From NCBI GenBank assembly GCA_026986005.1, contig JALSPK010000186.1:1-64000 (forward strand): a DNA stretch of 64,000 nt. The letters are read 5' to 3'. Below, one piece after another: positions 17,114 to 25,332 of this stretch (within the stretch, counting starts at the first letter, position 1; each line of letters starts with the position of its first letter). A model generated the notes under the pieces. It made no database searches, was not told where the DNA came from, and saw only the letters and a list, made by a program, of their open reading frames with translations. This DNA comes from Saprospiraceae bacterium. Lineage in GTDB: Bacteria; Bacteroidota; Bacteroidia; Chitinophagales; Saprospiraceae. The position numbers were made by a program, and so were the translations under genes.

Positions 17114-20044
17114 TTAGAAATCTACACTTAATCCGACTACATATACTTTTGGCCTAGGGTATAGATTATTGTCAATCCCCCCAAATACTTCGGGATCTAT
17201 GCCCTCGTATTTTGTTATAGTAACAGCATTTTGTAAAGTTGTATATACTCTTATATTTTTACCTATTAATTTATCAAAATTATAACTCAATGTTATGTGA
17301 TCCAACTTGAAAAAAGATGCATCATAAATATAAGCATCACTATAAGTGGCTTGATCTTGTTCTTTTATGTTGTTGTCTATTGCTTTGTGGTGTATATTAT
17401 TTAAAACGCCAAGGTTATCTAACCTGTCCAAAAAGCCAATATCTGTTTCAACATTGTTGTAAACTTGATTTCCTAAGTGAACTCTTCCGGCAAAAGAAAG
17501 AGAGAGCTTGCCAAAATTAAAATTATTTGATAATCCCAAGATTAATTTTGGTCTTGAAGTCTCAATCCGGTACTTATCCTTATCATTTACCACACCATCA
17601 TTATTCCTATCCTCAAATTCACCCGGTATTAATTTGCCTGATTCGTCATATTTCTGTTGATAGACATAAAAAGAAGATGGCTCATACCCCACGGAATGGA
17701 TTTGTATAGTATTACCGACTCCTCCTGATATACCCCCTACTTCTTGACCGGGAGATGTTGCATCCTCGGAGTTTAGCTTTGTTATTTCACTTCTGTTTAT
17801 CGACGCATTAGCATTGATATCCCAAGTGAATTTTTTATTTGAAAATGGAGTTGCAGCTATAGAAAATTCTATTCCTTTTGAGGTCATACTCCCTATATTG
17901 GTTGCAATGATATTTGTGAGATTTGATCCAACAGGGACTTGTACGGTGTAATTCAAAAGGTCTCGGGTGTCTTTTTTGTAGATATCAACAGAGCCACTAA
18001 ATTTTTTCTTGATAATTGAAATATCAACTCCAAAGTTATAAGTAGTTGTTGTCTCCCATTTTATGCCTTCGTCGTATCCGTTGGGTCTGTATGTGGTGAT
18101 AAACTCTTCTCCAAACTGATATCGGGCAGTATTAAAACTTTTTTGGTATAAGCCTTGGTAAAGATAATACCCTCCTATGTCTTGCTGTCCTGTAATTCCC
18201 CATCCAATTCTTGCTTTTATATTATTTAAGAATTTATTGTTGTTATCAATTATCTTAAATGCCATTCCTACAGCAGGAAAAAGTCCTACTCTGTTTTTTG
18301 GAGCGAAACGCGAAGTGTGATCTTGACGCAATGTAGCTGTTAAAAACGCAACATCATATAAATTGTAATTTAATCTTCCAAATAGCGACAACATATATAG
18401 TTCAGAAGCGTCGGAGCCTTCTTTCACTTCTGTCTTTCTTATATCTGAATTGTAAAAGTCTGATGAGCGGTAAAAATGCTGCCAAGAATACCCCAACATA
18501 ATATCAAAATCATTGCCCAAAAGTTTTTGCTTATAATTTAAATAAAATTCTAAAAGTTTATTGTTTAGAGTTTGATTATACTTGTTGTCAACACCTCCTC
18601 CTGTTTTTGCATTATAGGCAAAAGCGGCTGTAGTATCAATATAAATAGTACCATTACTTGAGGAATGATCGTATCCAAGATTCAAATTTGCTCTCAATGC
18701 AGGTAAAAATGGGAATCTATAATCAATAGATGCATTGGTTACATACCTTGTCAATTGAGAATTGTCCTCTTTCTGCTCCAACAAAGCAATGGGATTTGAT
18801 GGTGAAAGCCCTATTATGGCTCCTTTTTCATCTACCCATGCATAATAACCACCAAACTTATTTGTGCCTGATTTGATGGCTTGCGTAGGGTCAAAACCTA
18901 CAGCACTGCCAATTGCTCCTTTGTCGGCAAAATGATTTTTTGATTTGGAAACTTTCAACCCTAGTTTTAGTTGTATCGTGTTGTTGATAAAACCGGGCGT
19001 AATATTAATACTACCCGAAAGCCTATTGAATTTGTCCGTTTTCAATAGACCATTGCTATTGGTATATCCTAATGATGCTCTGAAAGGAATGCTCTTGATG
19101 CCACCTGAAAAATTTAAATTGTGGTCTTGTCCAATTGCATTTTGATATATTTCTTTTTGCCAATCCGTAGAAGCCTCTCCCATCCAAGATCTCTGTTTAC
19201 TTCCTTTTTCAAATGTGTTATTTATTATTGTTTTAAATTCATCAGCATTAAGAACATTTACATAATTTGTAATCTTTCCGAGCGAAAACTTAGAACTATA
19301 TCCAACCTTTAAACCTCCATTTAATTTCCCCTTTTTTGTTGTTATGAGTATTACTCCGGCAGATGCTCTGTTTCCATAAATTGCAGTCGCAGAAGCATCT
19401 TTTAGTACCGTCATTGATTCTATGTCAGCAGGATTGATAAAATTCAAATTATTTCTGCCTCCTGATATTTGGGTATTGTCCAGCGGTATCCCATCAACAA
19501 CAATCAGAGGGTCGTTTGTAGCACTTAGAGAGGATTCACCTCTGATTCTAATTGCCGAACCACCCCCTGGACTACCATCTGTAGTGATGCTAACTCCAGG
19601 TATCTTTCCTGCCAATAACTGTTGAGGTCCTGTGACTGCTCCTTTGTTGAAATCTTTAGAACTAACGGATTTTAATGAGCCGGTTACATCTTTTCTCTTT
19701 ACTGTTCCATAACCGATTACCACGACTTCATCCAAAAGTTTACCCTCTGTCATAAATATTTTTAATGGTTTTAAATCGTCGAAATCTGTTTCAACAGGAT
19801 CATAACCGACATAAGTAAATTTAAGAGTATTATATCCTTTTGGTACTATAATTTTGAAGCTGCCATCAAAATCAGTTACTGTTCCTATTGTAGTGTCTTT
19901 TACAATAACATATACACCGATCATCGGCTCATTTGTAAGCTTGTCTACTACCGTTCCGGTGATAGTTTTTTGTCCTGATACCATAAGAGGAATCATAACA
20001 AAGATATAAAAAACCCTTTTTAAAAAAATAGTAAATTTTGTCAT
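17114..20044 (-). CDS. susC: SusC/RagA family TonB-linked outer-membrane transporter
   Basis: A 976-residue protein: signal sequence, CarboxypepD_reg-like domain (ITGTVVDKLTNEPMIGVYV, about 25-105), the SusC signature segment VVVIGYGTVKRKDVTGS, plug domain (GKIPGVSITTDGSPGGGSAI, then ATAIYGNRASAGVILITTKKG) and a large barrel ending in VVGLSVDF. SusC forms the channel through which SusD-captured oligosaccharides enter the periplasm. First gene of the susC-susD-amylase unit, so alpha-glucan fragments are the likely substrate. No separate regulator such as SusR is in the window. A divergent gene for a SusE/F-like protein starts 134 bases away. Confidence 0.96.
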   Translation of the reverse strand: MTKFTIFLKRVFYIFVMIPLMVSGQKTITGTVVDKLTNEPMIGVYVIVKDTTIGTVTDFDGSFKIIVPKGYNTLKFTYVGYDPVETDFDDLKPLKIFMTEGKLLDEVVVIGYGTVKRKDVTGSLKSVSSKDFNKGAVTGPQQLLAGKIPGVSITTDGSPGGGSAIRIRGESSLSATNDPLIVVDGIPLDNTQISGGRNNLNFINPADIESMTVLKDASATAIYGNRASAGVILITTKKGKLNGGLKVGYSSKFSLGKITNYVNVLNADEFKTIINNTFEKGSKQRSWMGEASTDWQKEIYQNAIGQDHNLNFSGGIKSIPFRASLGYTNSNGLLKTDKFNRLSGSINITPGFINNTIQLKLGLKVSKSKNHFADKGAIGSAVGFDPTQAIKSGTNKFGGYYAWVDEKGAIIGLSPSNPIALLEQKEDNSQLTRYVTNASIDYRFPFLPALRANLNLGYDHSSSNGTIYIDTTAAFAYNAKTGGGVDNKYNQTLNNKLLEFYLNYKQKLLGNDFDIMLGYSWQHFYRSSDFYNSDIRKTEVKEGSDASELYMLSLFGRLNYNLYDVAFLTATLRQDHTSRFAPKNRVGLFPAVGMAFKIIDNNNKFLNNIKARIGWGITGQQDIGGYYLYQGLYQKSFNTARYQFGEEFITTYRPNGYDEGIKWETTTTYNFGVDISIIKKKFSGSVDIYKKDTRDLLNYTVQVPVGSNLTNIIATNIGSMTSKGIEFSIAATPFSNKKFTWDINANASINRSEITKLNSEDATSPGQEVGGISGGVGNTIQIHSVGYEPSSFYVYQQKYDESGKLIPGEFEDRNNDGVVNDKDKYRIETSRPKLILGLSNNFNFGKLSLSFAGRVHLGNQVYNNVETDIGFLDRLDNLGVLNNIHHKAIDNNIKEQDQATYSDAYIYDASFFKLDHITLSYNFDKLIGKNIRVYTTLQNAVTITKYEGIDPEVFGGIDNNLYPRPKVYVVGLSVDF

Positions 20045-20178
20045 TTTATACTGTTTTGTTCAATTTTAATTTATTTTAAGACATAAAATTATAAAAAAAT
20101 ATTAACTTTGGGTTGATTTTACATTAAAATTGCTAAAAATGTTATACGAATCTAAATTATTAATTTAAAAAACACATT

Positions 20179-21978
20179 ATGAAAAAACAATTACTTTTTA
20201 TGTTACTTTTTATGTTCATTGGATCATTTTCTTTTGGACAGATTACTACGGTTGGACTTATTGGATCAGCTACTCCTGACGGATGGGATGCCGATACTAC
20301 AATGATTCAAGACGCTACCGACACTTGTATTTGGACACTGGATATCACATTGACTGCAGGTGAAGTTAAGTTTAGGGCAAATGATGCATGGGATATAAAT
20401 TGGGGGTCTTCGGATTTTCCAACAGGAATAGGTACACAAGGAGGGGCAAATATACCTGTATTTGCCGGAGATTATTCGATTACCTTTAATTCATGTACAG
20501 GAGAATACACTTTTGAAGTGCATTCACCTATTGGTATCATCGGTGATGCTACTCCTAAAGGTTGGGATGAGGATACCAATATGTTTGAAGATAGTTCAGG
20601 AGTTTTCTTTGTTGATATTGAATTAACAGTTGGAGGGGCAAAATTCAGAAAAGACGATGATTGGGATGTGAACTGGGGAAGTGAAGATTTTCCTTCAGGA
20701 ACAGGTACACAAGGTGGAGCTAATATTCCTGTTGCTAAAGCAGGTAAATATCATGTTACTTTTGATACTTTAACAGGTGCTTATAATTTTGAAGAGAAGG
20801 TTGAGTTTGAATTTATTAGTTTGATTGGAGATGCAATTGGGGGCTGGGGAGACACTGATGATGTAGATCTTACACAGGATGCTAACAATCCTGATTTGTG
20901 GCAAGCAGATGTCACGTTGGTTGATGGAGGATTCAAGTTTAGAGCCAATCATGCATGGGCACTTAATTGGGGAGGAGGCACATTCCCTGAAGATACAGCC
21001 GAAGTAAATGGAGGTAATATCACAGCAACTGCCGGTGATTACAGAGTTACATTCAATACTAATACTCTTGAGTATAAATTTACGGAGTTGGTAAAGTATA
21101 GTGCTATTGGTCTAGTTGGTGATGCAACTCCTGGAGAATGGAATACAGATACAGATTTGATCCCAAATGATGACTCTACTATCTGGAAAGTAGATGTTTC
21201 TTTAGTTGATGGATTTGCCAAGTTTAGAGCCAATCATGATTGGGTGGTTAATTGGGGAAGTCCTGATTTTCCAAGCGGTATCGGTGTTCAGGGTGGAGCA
21301 AATATCCCTGTAGTGGCAGGTGATTATCACGTTAGTCTGAATACTCTTACAGGTGAATACAATTTTGAAGTGTTTGTTGTTTATGATCAAATATCAATAG
21401 TAGGTAAAGATGGTCCTTTTGGTGCTTGGCCGGATGATACACCTGATTTTGATACATACATGACGGTCTCTTCGGACAATAACCAACTCTGGACGGCAAC
21501 AGGTGTTACTTTGACAACAGCTGATACTACAGCAGATGATAGCGGTGTCAAATTTAGAGCTAATACAGACTGGACAGTAAATTGGGGCGCAAGAGATTTC
21601 CCAAGCGGTACAGGGACTCAAGGCGGACCAAATATCTGGTGTGTTGCAGGTACGTATGATGTGACTTTAAATTCATTGACGGGAGAATATTCTTTTGCAA
21701 TCTCGAATAATACAAATGAAGTTTTAGACCCAAGTTCAATCAATGTTTATCCAAATCCAACTTCAAAACTTTTGAATATTGATATTTCAAATCTTTATTT
21801 TGGAAAAGAAATTGAAATTAGAGTGTACAATATGAATGGGAAAATGATTCTTTTAGAAAAAACTAATGCAGAGACAATCATAAAGCTTAATACCTCATCT
21901 CTAAATAATGGCAATTATTTTATGAATATAATAGGGAACGGTTATATCATAGGTAAGAAATTTAGTATTCTAAAATAA
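20179..21978 (+). CDS. Secreted five-module SusE/SusF-like starch-binding protein with T9SS tail
   Basis: A 599-residue protein: signal peptide (FMFIGSFSFGQ), five tandem modules of about 92-105 residues (about 24-116, 117-208, 213-305, 310-400, 405-510), and a T9SS sorting domain (SINVYPNPTSKLLNIDIS). Each module shows the same core: IGxxGDATPxGW, KFRAN..W..NWG, FPSGTGTQGGANI, AGDY.VTFN..TGEY.F. This is the pattern of SusE/SusF outer starch-binding modules. Module 3 lacks the GTQGG form and module 5 has a longer middle. Classical SusE/SusF are lipoproteins; this one has no lipobox. A TAACTTTG box at 20103-20110 is a candidate promoter element. It is divergent from susC. Confidence 0.9.
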   Translation: MKKQLLFMLLFMFIGSFSFGQITTVGLIGSATPDGWDADTTMIQDATDTCIWTLDITLTAGEVKFRANDAWDINWGSSDFPTGIGTQGGANIPVFAGDYSITFNSCTGEYTFEVHSPIGIIGDATPKGWDEDTNMFEDSSGVFFVDIELTVGGAKFRKDDDWDVNWGSEDFPSGTGTQGGANIPVAKAGKYHVTFDTLTGAYNFEEKVEFEFISLIGDAIGGWGDTDDVDLTQDANNPDLWQADVTLVDGGFKFRANHAWALNWGGGTFPEDTAEVNGGNITATAGDYRVTFNTNTLEYKFTELVKYSAIGLVGDATPGEWNTDTDLIPNDDSTIWKVDVSLVDGFAKFRANHDWVVNWGSPDFPSGIGVQGGANIPVVAGDYHVSLNTLTGEYNFEVFVVYDQISIVGKDGPFGAWPDDTPDFDTYMTVSSDNNQLWTATGVTLTTADTTADDSGVKFRANTDWTVNWGARDFPSGTGTQGGPNIWCVAGTYDVTLNSLTGEYSFAISNNTNEVLDPSSINVYPNPTSKLLNIDISNLYFGKEIEIRVYNMNGKMILLEKTNAETIIKLNTSSLNNGNYFMNIIGNGYIIGKKFSILK

Positions 21979-22005
21979 GTATTAATTTAAAATATTAAAG
22001 ATATG

Positions 22006-22035
22006 AAAGGTGACTTCATTTGAAGTCACCTTTTT
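22006..22035 (+). terminator. Rho-independent terminator of the SusE/F-like gene
   Basis: A 13-base stem (AAAGGTGACTTCA with TGAAGTCACCTTT) with a two-base loop, followed by Ts. It starts 27 bases after the stop codon at 21978. Confidence 0.88.
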
Positions 22036-22149
22036 CTATTTCACCATCTTGACAACGGTTTGGTATCAGCCTCCTAAAGAAGGTGCATCACCCTACGCTT
22101 TTTCAGTACTTTTTTTCAAGTTCTTTGAGGTTTGTAACAATAATCAATA

Positions 22150-22330
22150 AACTTACCAATACTTCTAGACCTGGCAAGTTGAGTGGCATAAAAACACCGA
22201 CTTGCTAAGTTTGCGCCTAAGCAAATGCGGGTGAGCAAAACTTAGTAAGTCTAAAGCATTGTGAAAAATATAAGGAGGAGTTGTTTTATAGTTAGCAGTC
22301 TTTAAATGGCGTCGCAAATTCATTTGCGAC
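22150..22330. repeat. Gene-free stretch with three inverted repeats
   Basis: Bases 22036-22387 have no gene. Three inverted repeats are visible: AACTTACCA/TGGCAAGTT at 22150-22180, a 14-base arm pair (GACTTGCTAAGTTT with AAACTTAGTAAGTC, one mismatch) at 22199-22251 around a 25-base loop, and the near-perfect palindrome GTCGCAAAT-TC-ATTTGCGAC at 22311-22330. The last also stands at window position 1-18. The first two share an AACTT core. These look like small dispersed repeats rather than regulatory sites of the neighbouring genes. Confidence 0.6.
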
Positions 22331-22387
22331 AAGCAAAAGCAAGAGTGTCATAGGCATAATGTTATATTAGCACATTATAGACAGGCA

Positions 22388-23365
22388 CTATTTATCATTG
22401 CCCTGAAGTCTCTCCATGAAAAAAACGATTGCAAATCCTAATACCATAGCTACCACTACTGTGGCAATCCTCGGATCGGAGATTAAATAGTCGCTTGGTA
22501 AAACCAATTTTTCTGTAATCACTTTGTTGTGTTCACCTGTTATTTTAGCGATACTTTCCAGTCCGGTTTCTATTTTATTAGTATTTTTATTTAGCCATGA
22601 GAGAGCTATCCTCCACGGCCAAATTTTGTACAATGAACCAATCATAAAGCCAGTTAAAATAATGAGTGTTTTTTGTTCATGTTGCTTGAATGCCCAGCTC
22701 ATCACTCTTGCAAAAGTAAATAAACCAACAATCATTCCCGTTCCAAAGACGGCTAAAATTAGAAAACTATCCAAAGATCTATCGGTTAGCAAGATTTTTA
22801 CTTCAGGTATTATTATAGTGTACATTCCAAGTATCAAAAGCATAAAACTCCCTGAGATACCAGGCATAATGAGTGCAGAAATGGCTATCAGGCCGGAAAA
22901 GAAGACGTACCAATACGCTCTGTTTCCTTCCATTGGATGCATCGCAACTAAGAAATAGGCAAATACAATACCTAGCAACAAAATCAGGAAAGAGTAAAAA
23001 TTCCATTTTTTAACTTGTTTCCCTATATAAATCACTGACGCAATAATCAATCCAAAGAAAAAGCCCCATAGGGGTTCAATATGGTTTTTCAGAAGGTAAC
23101 TAATCACAAAGACACCGGAGAGAAGGCCTATTGCCATACCTCCAAATATAGTGATGAGAAATTCTCCATCAACTCTTTTCCAGAATTCTCTGACTTCACC
23201 TTTAAAAAGAAGTTTAATTGCTTTGTAATTTATATTTTTAATTGAATCTAGAAGCCTTTTGTAAATACCAGTTATAAATGCGATAGTGCCACCCGAAACT
23301 CCTGGTATGACTTCGGCAATTCCCATCGCCATACCTTTTAATATAAGAAGAAATCGATTATTCAT
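22388..23365 (-). CDS. DUF368 family membrane protein
   Basis: About 325 residues with eight or more hydrophobic segments. It opens with the family signature GMAMGIAEVIPGVSGGTIAFI and repeats a related motif in the middle (ISALIMPGISGSFMLLILG), consistent with the internal duplication of this family. The frame extends 9 codons upstream, but the first ATG would overlap the promoter boxes at 23390-23418, so the start at 23365 is preferred. DUF368 proteins have been linked to undecaprenyl-phosphate (C55-P) transport in bacteria; assignment here rests on family membership only. Monocistronic. Confidence 0.9.
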   Translation of the reverse strand: MNNRFLLILKGMAMGIAEVIPGVSGGTIAFITGIYKRLLDSIKNINYKAIKLLFKGEVREFWKRVDGEFLITIFGGMAIGLLSGVFVISYLLKNHIEPLWGFFFGLIIASVIYIGKQVKKWNFYSFLILLLGIVFAYFLVAMHPMEGNRAYWYVFFSGLIAISALIMPGISGSFMLLILGMYTIIIPEVKILLTDRSLDSFLILAVFGTGMIVGLFTFARVMSWAFKQHEQKTLIILTGFMIGSLYKIWPWRIALSWLNKNTNKIETGLESIAKITGEHNKVITEKLVLPSDYLISDPRIATVVVAMVLGFAIVFFMERLQGNDK

Positions 23366-23389
23366 ATTTTGTATTTTATCAATATTTTG

Positions 23390-23418
23390 CAAATGTAAGT
23401 AAAAAAAAACTTGTCAAA
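23390..23418 (-). promoter_or_regulatory. Bacteroidota-type promoter of the DUF368 gene
   Basis: On the minus strand a TTTG box (CAAA on plus, 23415-23418) is followed after 17 bases by TACATTTG (CAAATGTA on plus, 23390-23397), matching the TTTG/TAnnTTTG pattern of the main sigma factor of this phylum. It predicts transcription from about 23383 and supports the downstream ATG at 23365. Confidence 0.65.
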
Positions 23419-23548
23419 GGGTTACTAATTACTATTATTTGCGATAAATGGTAAATCTAGTAATTATAATTTCGTTGAACAATAGTGGAGCGGTCTGATA
23501 GTGATTGATGGCTGTTCCATTCTGTTATTTTGTGTATCCTTGGGGATA

Positions 23549-23974
23549 TTATTTACCAATAATCATTGTCGTTAATCTTGAAATACATATGAGGTTGTTT
23601 TTAGTATCAAAAATATCAATATTCCAAACATGCAATTTACGACCTATTTTAATTGGCGTAACCTTACCTGTGACATGGCCATTTCCTTCTAGGGCAGATT
23701 TTAGATGATTAGCATTTATTTCTATGCCTACAACATTGTATTTATTTATATCAATACACGCTGCAGATGCAATACTACCAAGAGTCTCTGCAAGGGCTAC
23801 AGATGCTCCTCCGTGCAATATACGCATGGGCTGGACAGTACGGTAATCCACCGGCATGGTTGCAGTCATATAATTATCACCGATATCTGTTATTTTTATA
23901 CCCAAATGTTGAACCATTGTATTTAGTCCGATGTTATTAATGGAGTCTGTATCAAATTTATTTTTCCAAATCAT
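23549..23974 (-). CDS. Hotdog-fold thioesterase, MenI/PaaI-like
   Basis: A 141-residue single hotdog domain. The helix motif MRILHGGASVALAETLGSIAS (about residues 50-70) matches the DHNA-CoA/acyl-CoA thioesterases of the MenI (YdiI) type, including HGG and the conserved glutamate. The end LHVWNIDIFDTKNNLICISRLT is typical. It would hydrolyse an aromatic or other acyl-CoA in the cytoplasm. MenI activity in menaquinone synthesis is plausible, but no other men gene is nearby. Its start codon is only 14 bases from the divergent arsC start. Confidence 0.88.
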   Translation of the reverse strand: MIWKNKFDTDSINNIGLNTMVQHLGIKITDIGDNYMTATMPVDYRTVQPMRILHGGASVALAETLGSIASAACIDINKYNVVGIEINANHLKSALEGNGHVTGKVTPIKIGRKLHVWNIDIFDTKNNLICISRLTTMIIGK

Positions 23975-23988
23975 AAATTAAATATTAT

Positions 23989-24336
23989 ATGCATTTTAAA
24001 TATTATCACAATCCAAGGTGTGGCAAAAGTAGACAATGTTTAGCGTTTTTGCAAGAAAAAGGAATAGAACCGGAATTGATTCTTTATTTGAAAACTCCTC
24101 CTAATTTTGAAGAGCTTAAAGATGTAATTGAGAAATTAAAGATTAAACCGCTAGAATTGATAAGACAAAAAGAAAATATATTCAAAGAAAACTTTAAAGG
24201 AAAAGTTTTAAGTGATGATGAGTGGATTCAAGCTATGGTCGATTACCCTAAATTGATAGAGAGACCTATAATTATATCCAAAAATGATGCTGTTATAGGT
24301 CGCCCAAAGGAGAATGTTTTGAAGTTGTTGAGCTAA
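23989..24336 (+). CDS. arsC: ArsC family reductase (thioredoxin-fold)
   Basis: A 115-residue protein of the glutaredoxin-coupled ArsC/YffB family. Seen: the catalytic CGKSR motif (Cys 11) after YYHNPR, then ELIRQKE, LIERPII and IGRPKEN, which carry the arginines used for oxyanion binding in ArsC. Length is normal for the family. No other arsenic gene is nearby, so an ArsC-like thiol reductase with another role cannot be excluded. The start lies 14 bases from the divergent thioesterase gene. Confidence 0.85.
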   Translation: MHFKYYHNPRCGKSRQCLAFLQEKGIEPELILYLKTPPNFEELKDVIEKLKIKPLELIRQKENIFKENFKGKVLSDDEWIQAMVDYPKLIERPIIISKNDAVIGRPKENVLKLLS

Positions 24337-24405
24337 AAAAAGTAATAGAAAACTGTAAAACATAATAAAAAGCCAATATTTTTTAAAAATATGTTAAAAA
24401 GGGTA

Positions 24406-24434
24406 TTGTAATTAAAAATAAAATTATATCTTTG
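24406..24434 (+). promoter_or_regulatory. Promoter of tRNA-Arg and the rpmB cluster
   Basis: TTG at 24406-24408, an 18-base spacer, then TATCTTTG at 24427-24434, a good TAnnTTTG box. The tRNA starts 20 bases after the box, consistent with initiation near 24440. Confidence 0.7.
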
Positions 24435-24454
24435 CAGCTCGAAAAAATTCGACT

Positions 24455-24528
24455 GGCTCCGTAGCTTAACTGGATAGAGTACCTGACTACGGATCAGGAG
24501 GTTGAAGGTTCGAACCCTTCCGGAGTCA
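24455..24528 (+). tRNA. tRNA-Arg (anticodon ACG)
   Basis: A 74-base cloverleaf. Acceptor stem GGCTCCG pairs with CGGAGTC (one G-T pair); anticodon stem CCTGA/TCAGG holds the loop CTACGGA, anticodon ACG; the T arm contains GGTTCGAACCC. CCA is not encoded. It precedes rpmB by about 80 bases and may share its promoter. Confidence 0.97.
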
Positions 24529-24611
24529 CTTAGAGTTTAAATGAACTCCAATTGGAAGGAGTAAAAGTGAGGAGATTATTGCTCTTCATTATAAAATAAA
24601 AAAGAAAGGAA

Positions 24612-24860
24612 ATGGCAAGAATAGATCAATTAACAGGAAAAAGACCTATCACCGGAAATAATGTTTCTCACTCTAATGCTAAAACTAAAAGGAGATTCAT
24701 TCCTAATATTCAGAAAAAGAGATTTTTTATTCCGGAATTGGATAAATGGGTTACATTGAAGGTAGCTGCTAGCACCATACGTACAATTAATAAAATTGGT
24801 GTGTACGAATTTCTTAAAAGGCAAGAGAAAAAAGGTGTTAATATCGGCATTAAATTATAA
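24612..24860 (+). CDS. rpmB: 50S ribosomal protein L28
   Basis: An 82-residue basic protein. It opens with MARIDQLTGKRPITGNNVSH and contains KTKRRFIPNIQKKRF, both typical of L28, and ends in GVNIGIKL. First of three small ribosome-related genes (rpmB, rpmG, DUF4295) that stand in front of ftsY, an order common in Bacteroidota. Spacing to rpmG is 18 bases. Confidence 0.96.
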   Translation: MARIDQLTGKRPITGNNVSHSNAKTKRRFIPNIQKKRFFIPELDKWVTLKVAASTIRTINKIGVYEFLKRQEKKGVNIGIKL

Positions 24861-24878
24861 CTGTAAATACAAAAGAAA

Positions 24879-25067
24879 ATGGCAAAGAAACAAAAAGGAA
24901 ATAGAATTCAGGTTATTCTAGAGTGTACCGAGCATAAAGCAACCGGTATGCCGGGAACTTCAAGATATGTTACTCAAAAGAATAGAAAAAATACTCCTGA
25001 AAGGATGGAATTGAAAAAATACAATCCTATTTTAAGAAAATATACAATTCACAAAGAAATTAAATAA
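24879..25067 (+). CDS. rpmG: 50S ribosomal protein L33
   Basis: A 62-residue basic protein with the L33 pattern: [40 protein letters not shown], and LRKYTIHKE at the end. Only one cysteine is left of the two CxxC pairs of the zinc-binding form, so this is the zinc-independent type. It sits between rpmB and the DUF4295 gene (two bases apart from the latter). Confidence 0.96.
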   Translation: MAKKQKGNRIQVILECTEHKATGMPGTSRYVTQKNRKNTPERMELKKYNPILRKYTIHKEIK

Positions 25068-25069
25068 TC

Positions 25070-25240
25070 ATGGGTAAAGTAAGTAAAAACGCGAGAATCG
25101 CACAGAGAGCCGGTAATACAGGAGGAAAAGATTTTGTGAAGGTAGTAAAAAGTGTAAAGAATCCTGAGACAGGTAAGTATTCTTATAAAGAAGTTATGAT
25201 ACATAAGGATAAAGTCAAAGAATTTTTTGCTAATAAGTAA
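25070..25240 (+). CDS. DUF4295 family protein
   Basis: A 56-residue protein that starts MGKVSKNARIAQRAG and ends DKVKEFFANK. It is lysine-rich, without membrane segment. The start lies two bases after the rpmG stop. A short basic protein directly after rpmB-rpmG is characteristic of Bacteroidota, where it is annotated as DUF4295; a ribosome-associated role is likely from context but not shown. A terminator follows at 25272. Confidence 0.9.
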   Translation: MGKVSKNARIAQRAGNTGGKDFVKVVKSVKNPETGKYSYKEVMIHKDKVKEFFANK

Positions 25241-25271
25241 TTGATTTTTTCTTGTTCTTATAAAGTTATAT

Positions 25272-25298
25272 GGCTTTTCTTTTCAGAAAAGCCTTTTG
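25272..25298 (+). terminator. Rho-independent terminator after DUF4295
   Basis: A nine-base stem (GGCTTTTCT with AGAAAAGCC), loop TTTC, then TTTT. It separates the ribosomal cluster from ftsY, which may also be reached by read-through. Confidence 0.75.
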
Positions 25299-25332
25299 TA
25301 TATACGATAAATTGTAATTTAATATAAACGAA

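Noticed and set aside
20179-21978. Tandem DNA repeats that might be a CRISPR array or satellite
   Set aside because: The period is about 280-310 bases and the unit is translated in frame as a binding module; spacers and short direct repeats are absent.
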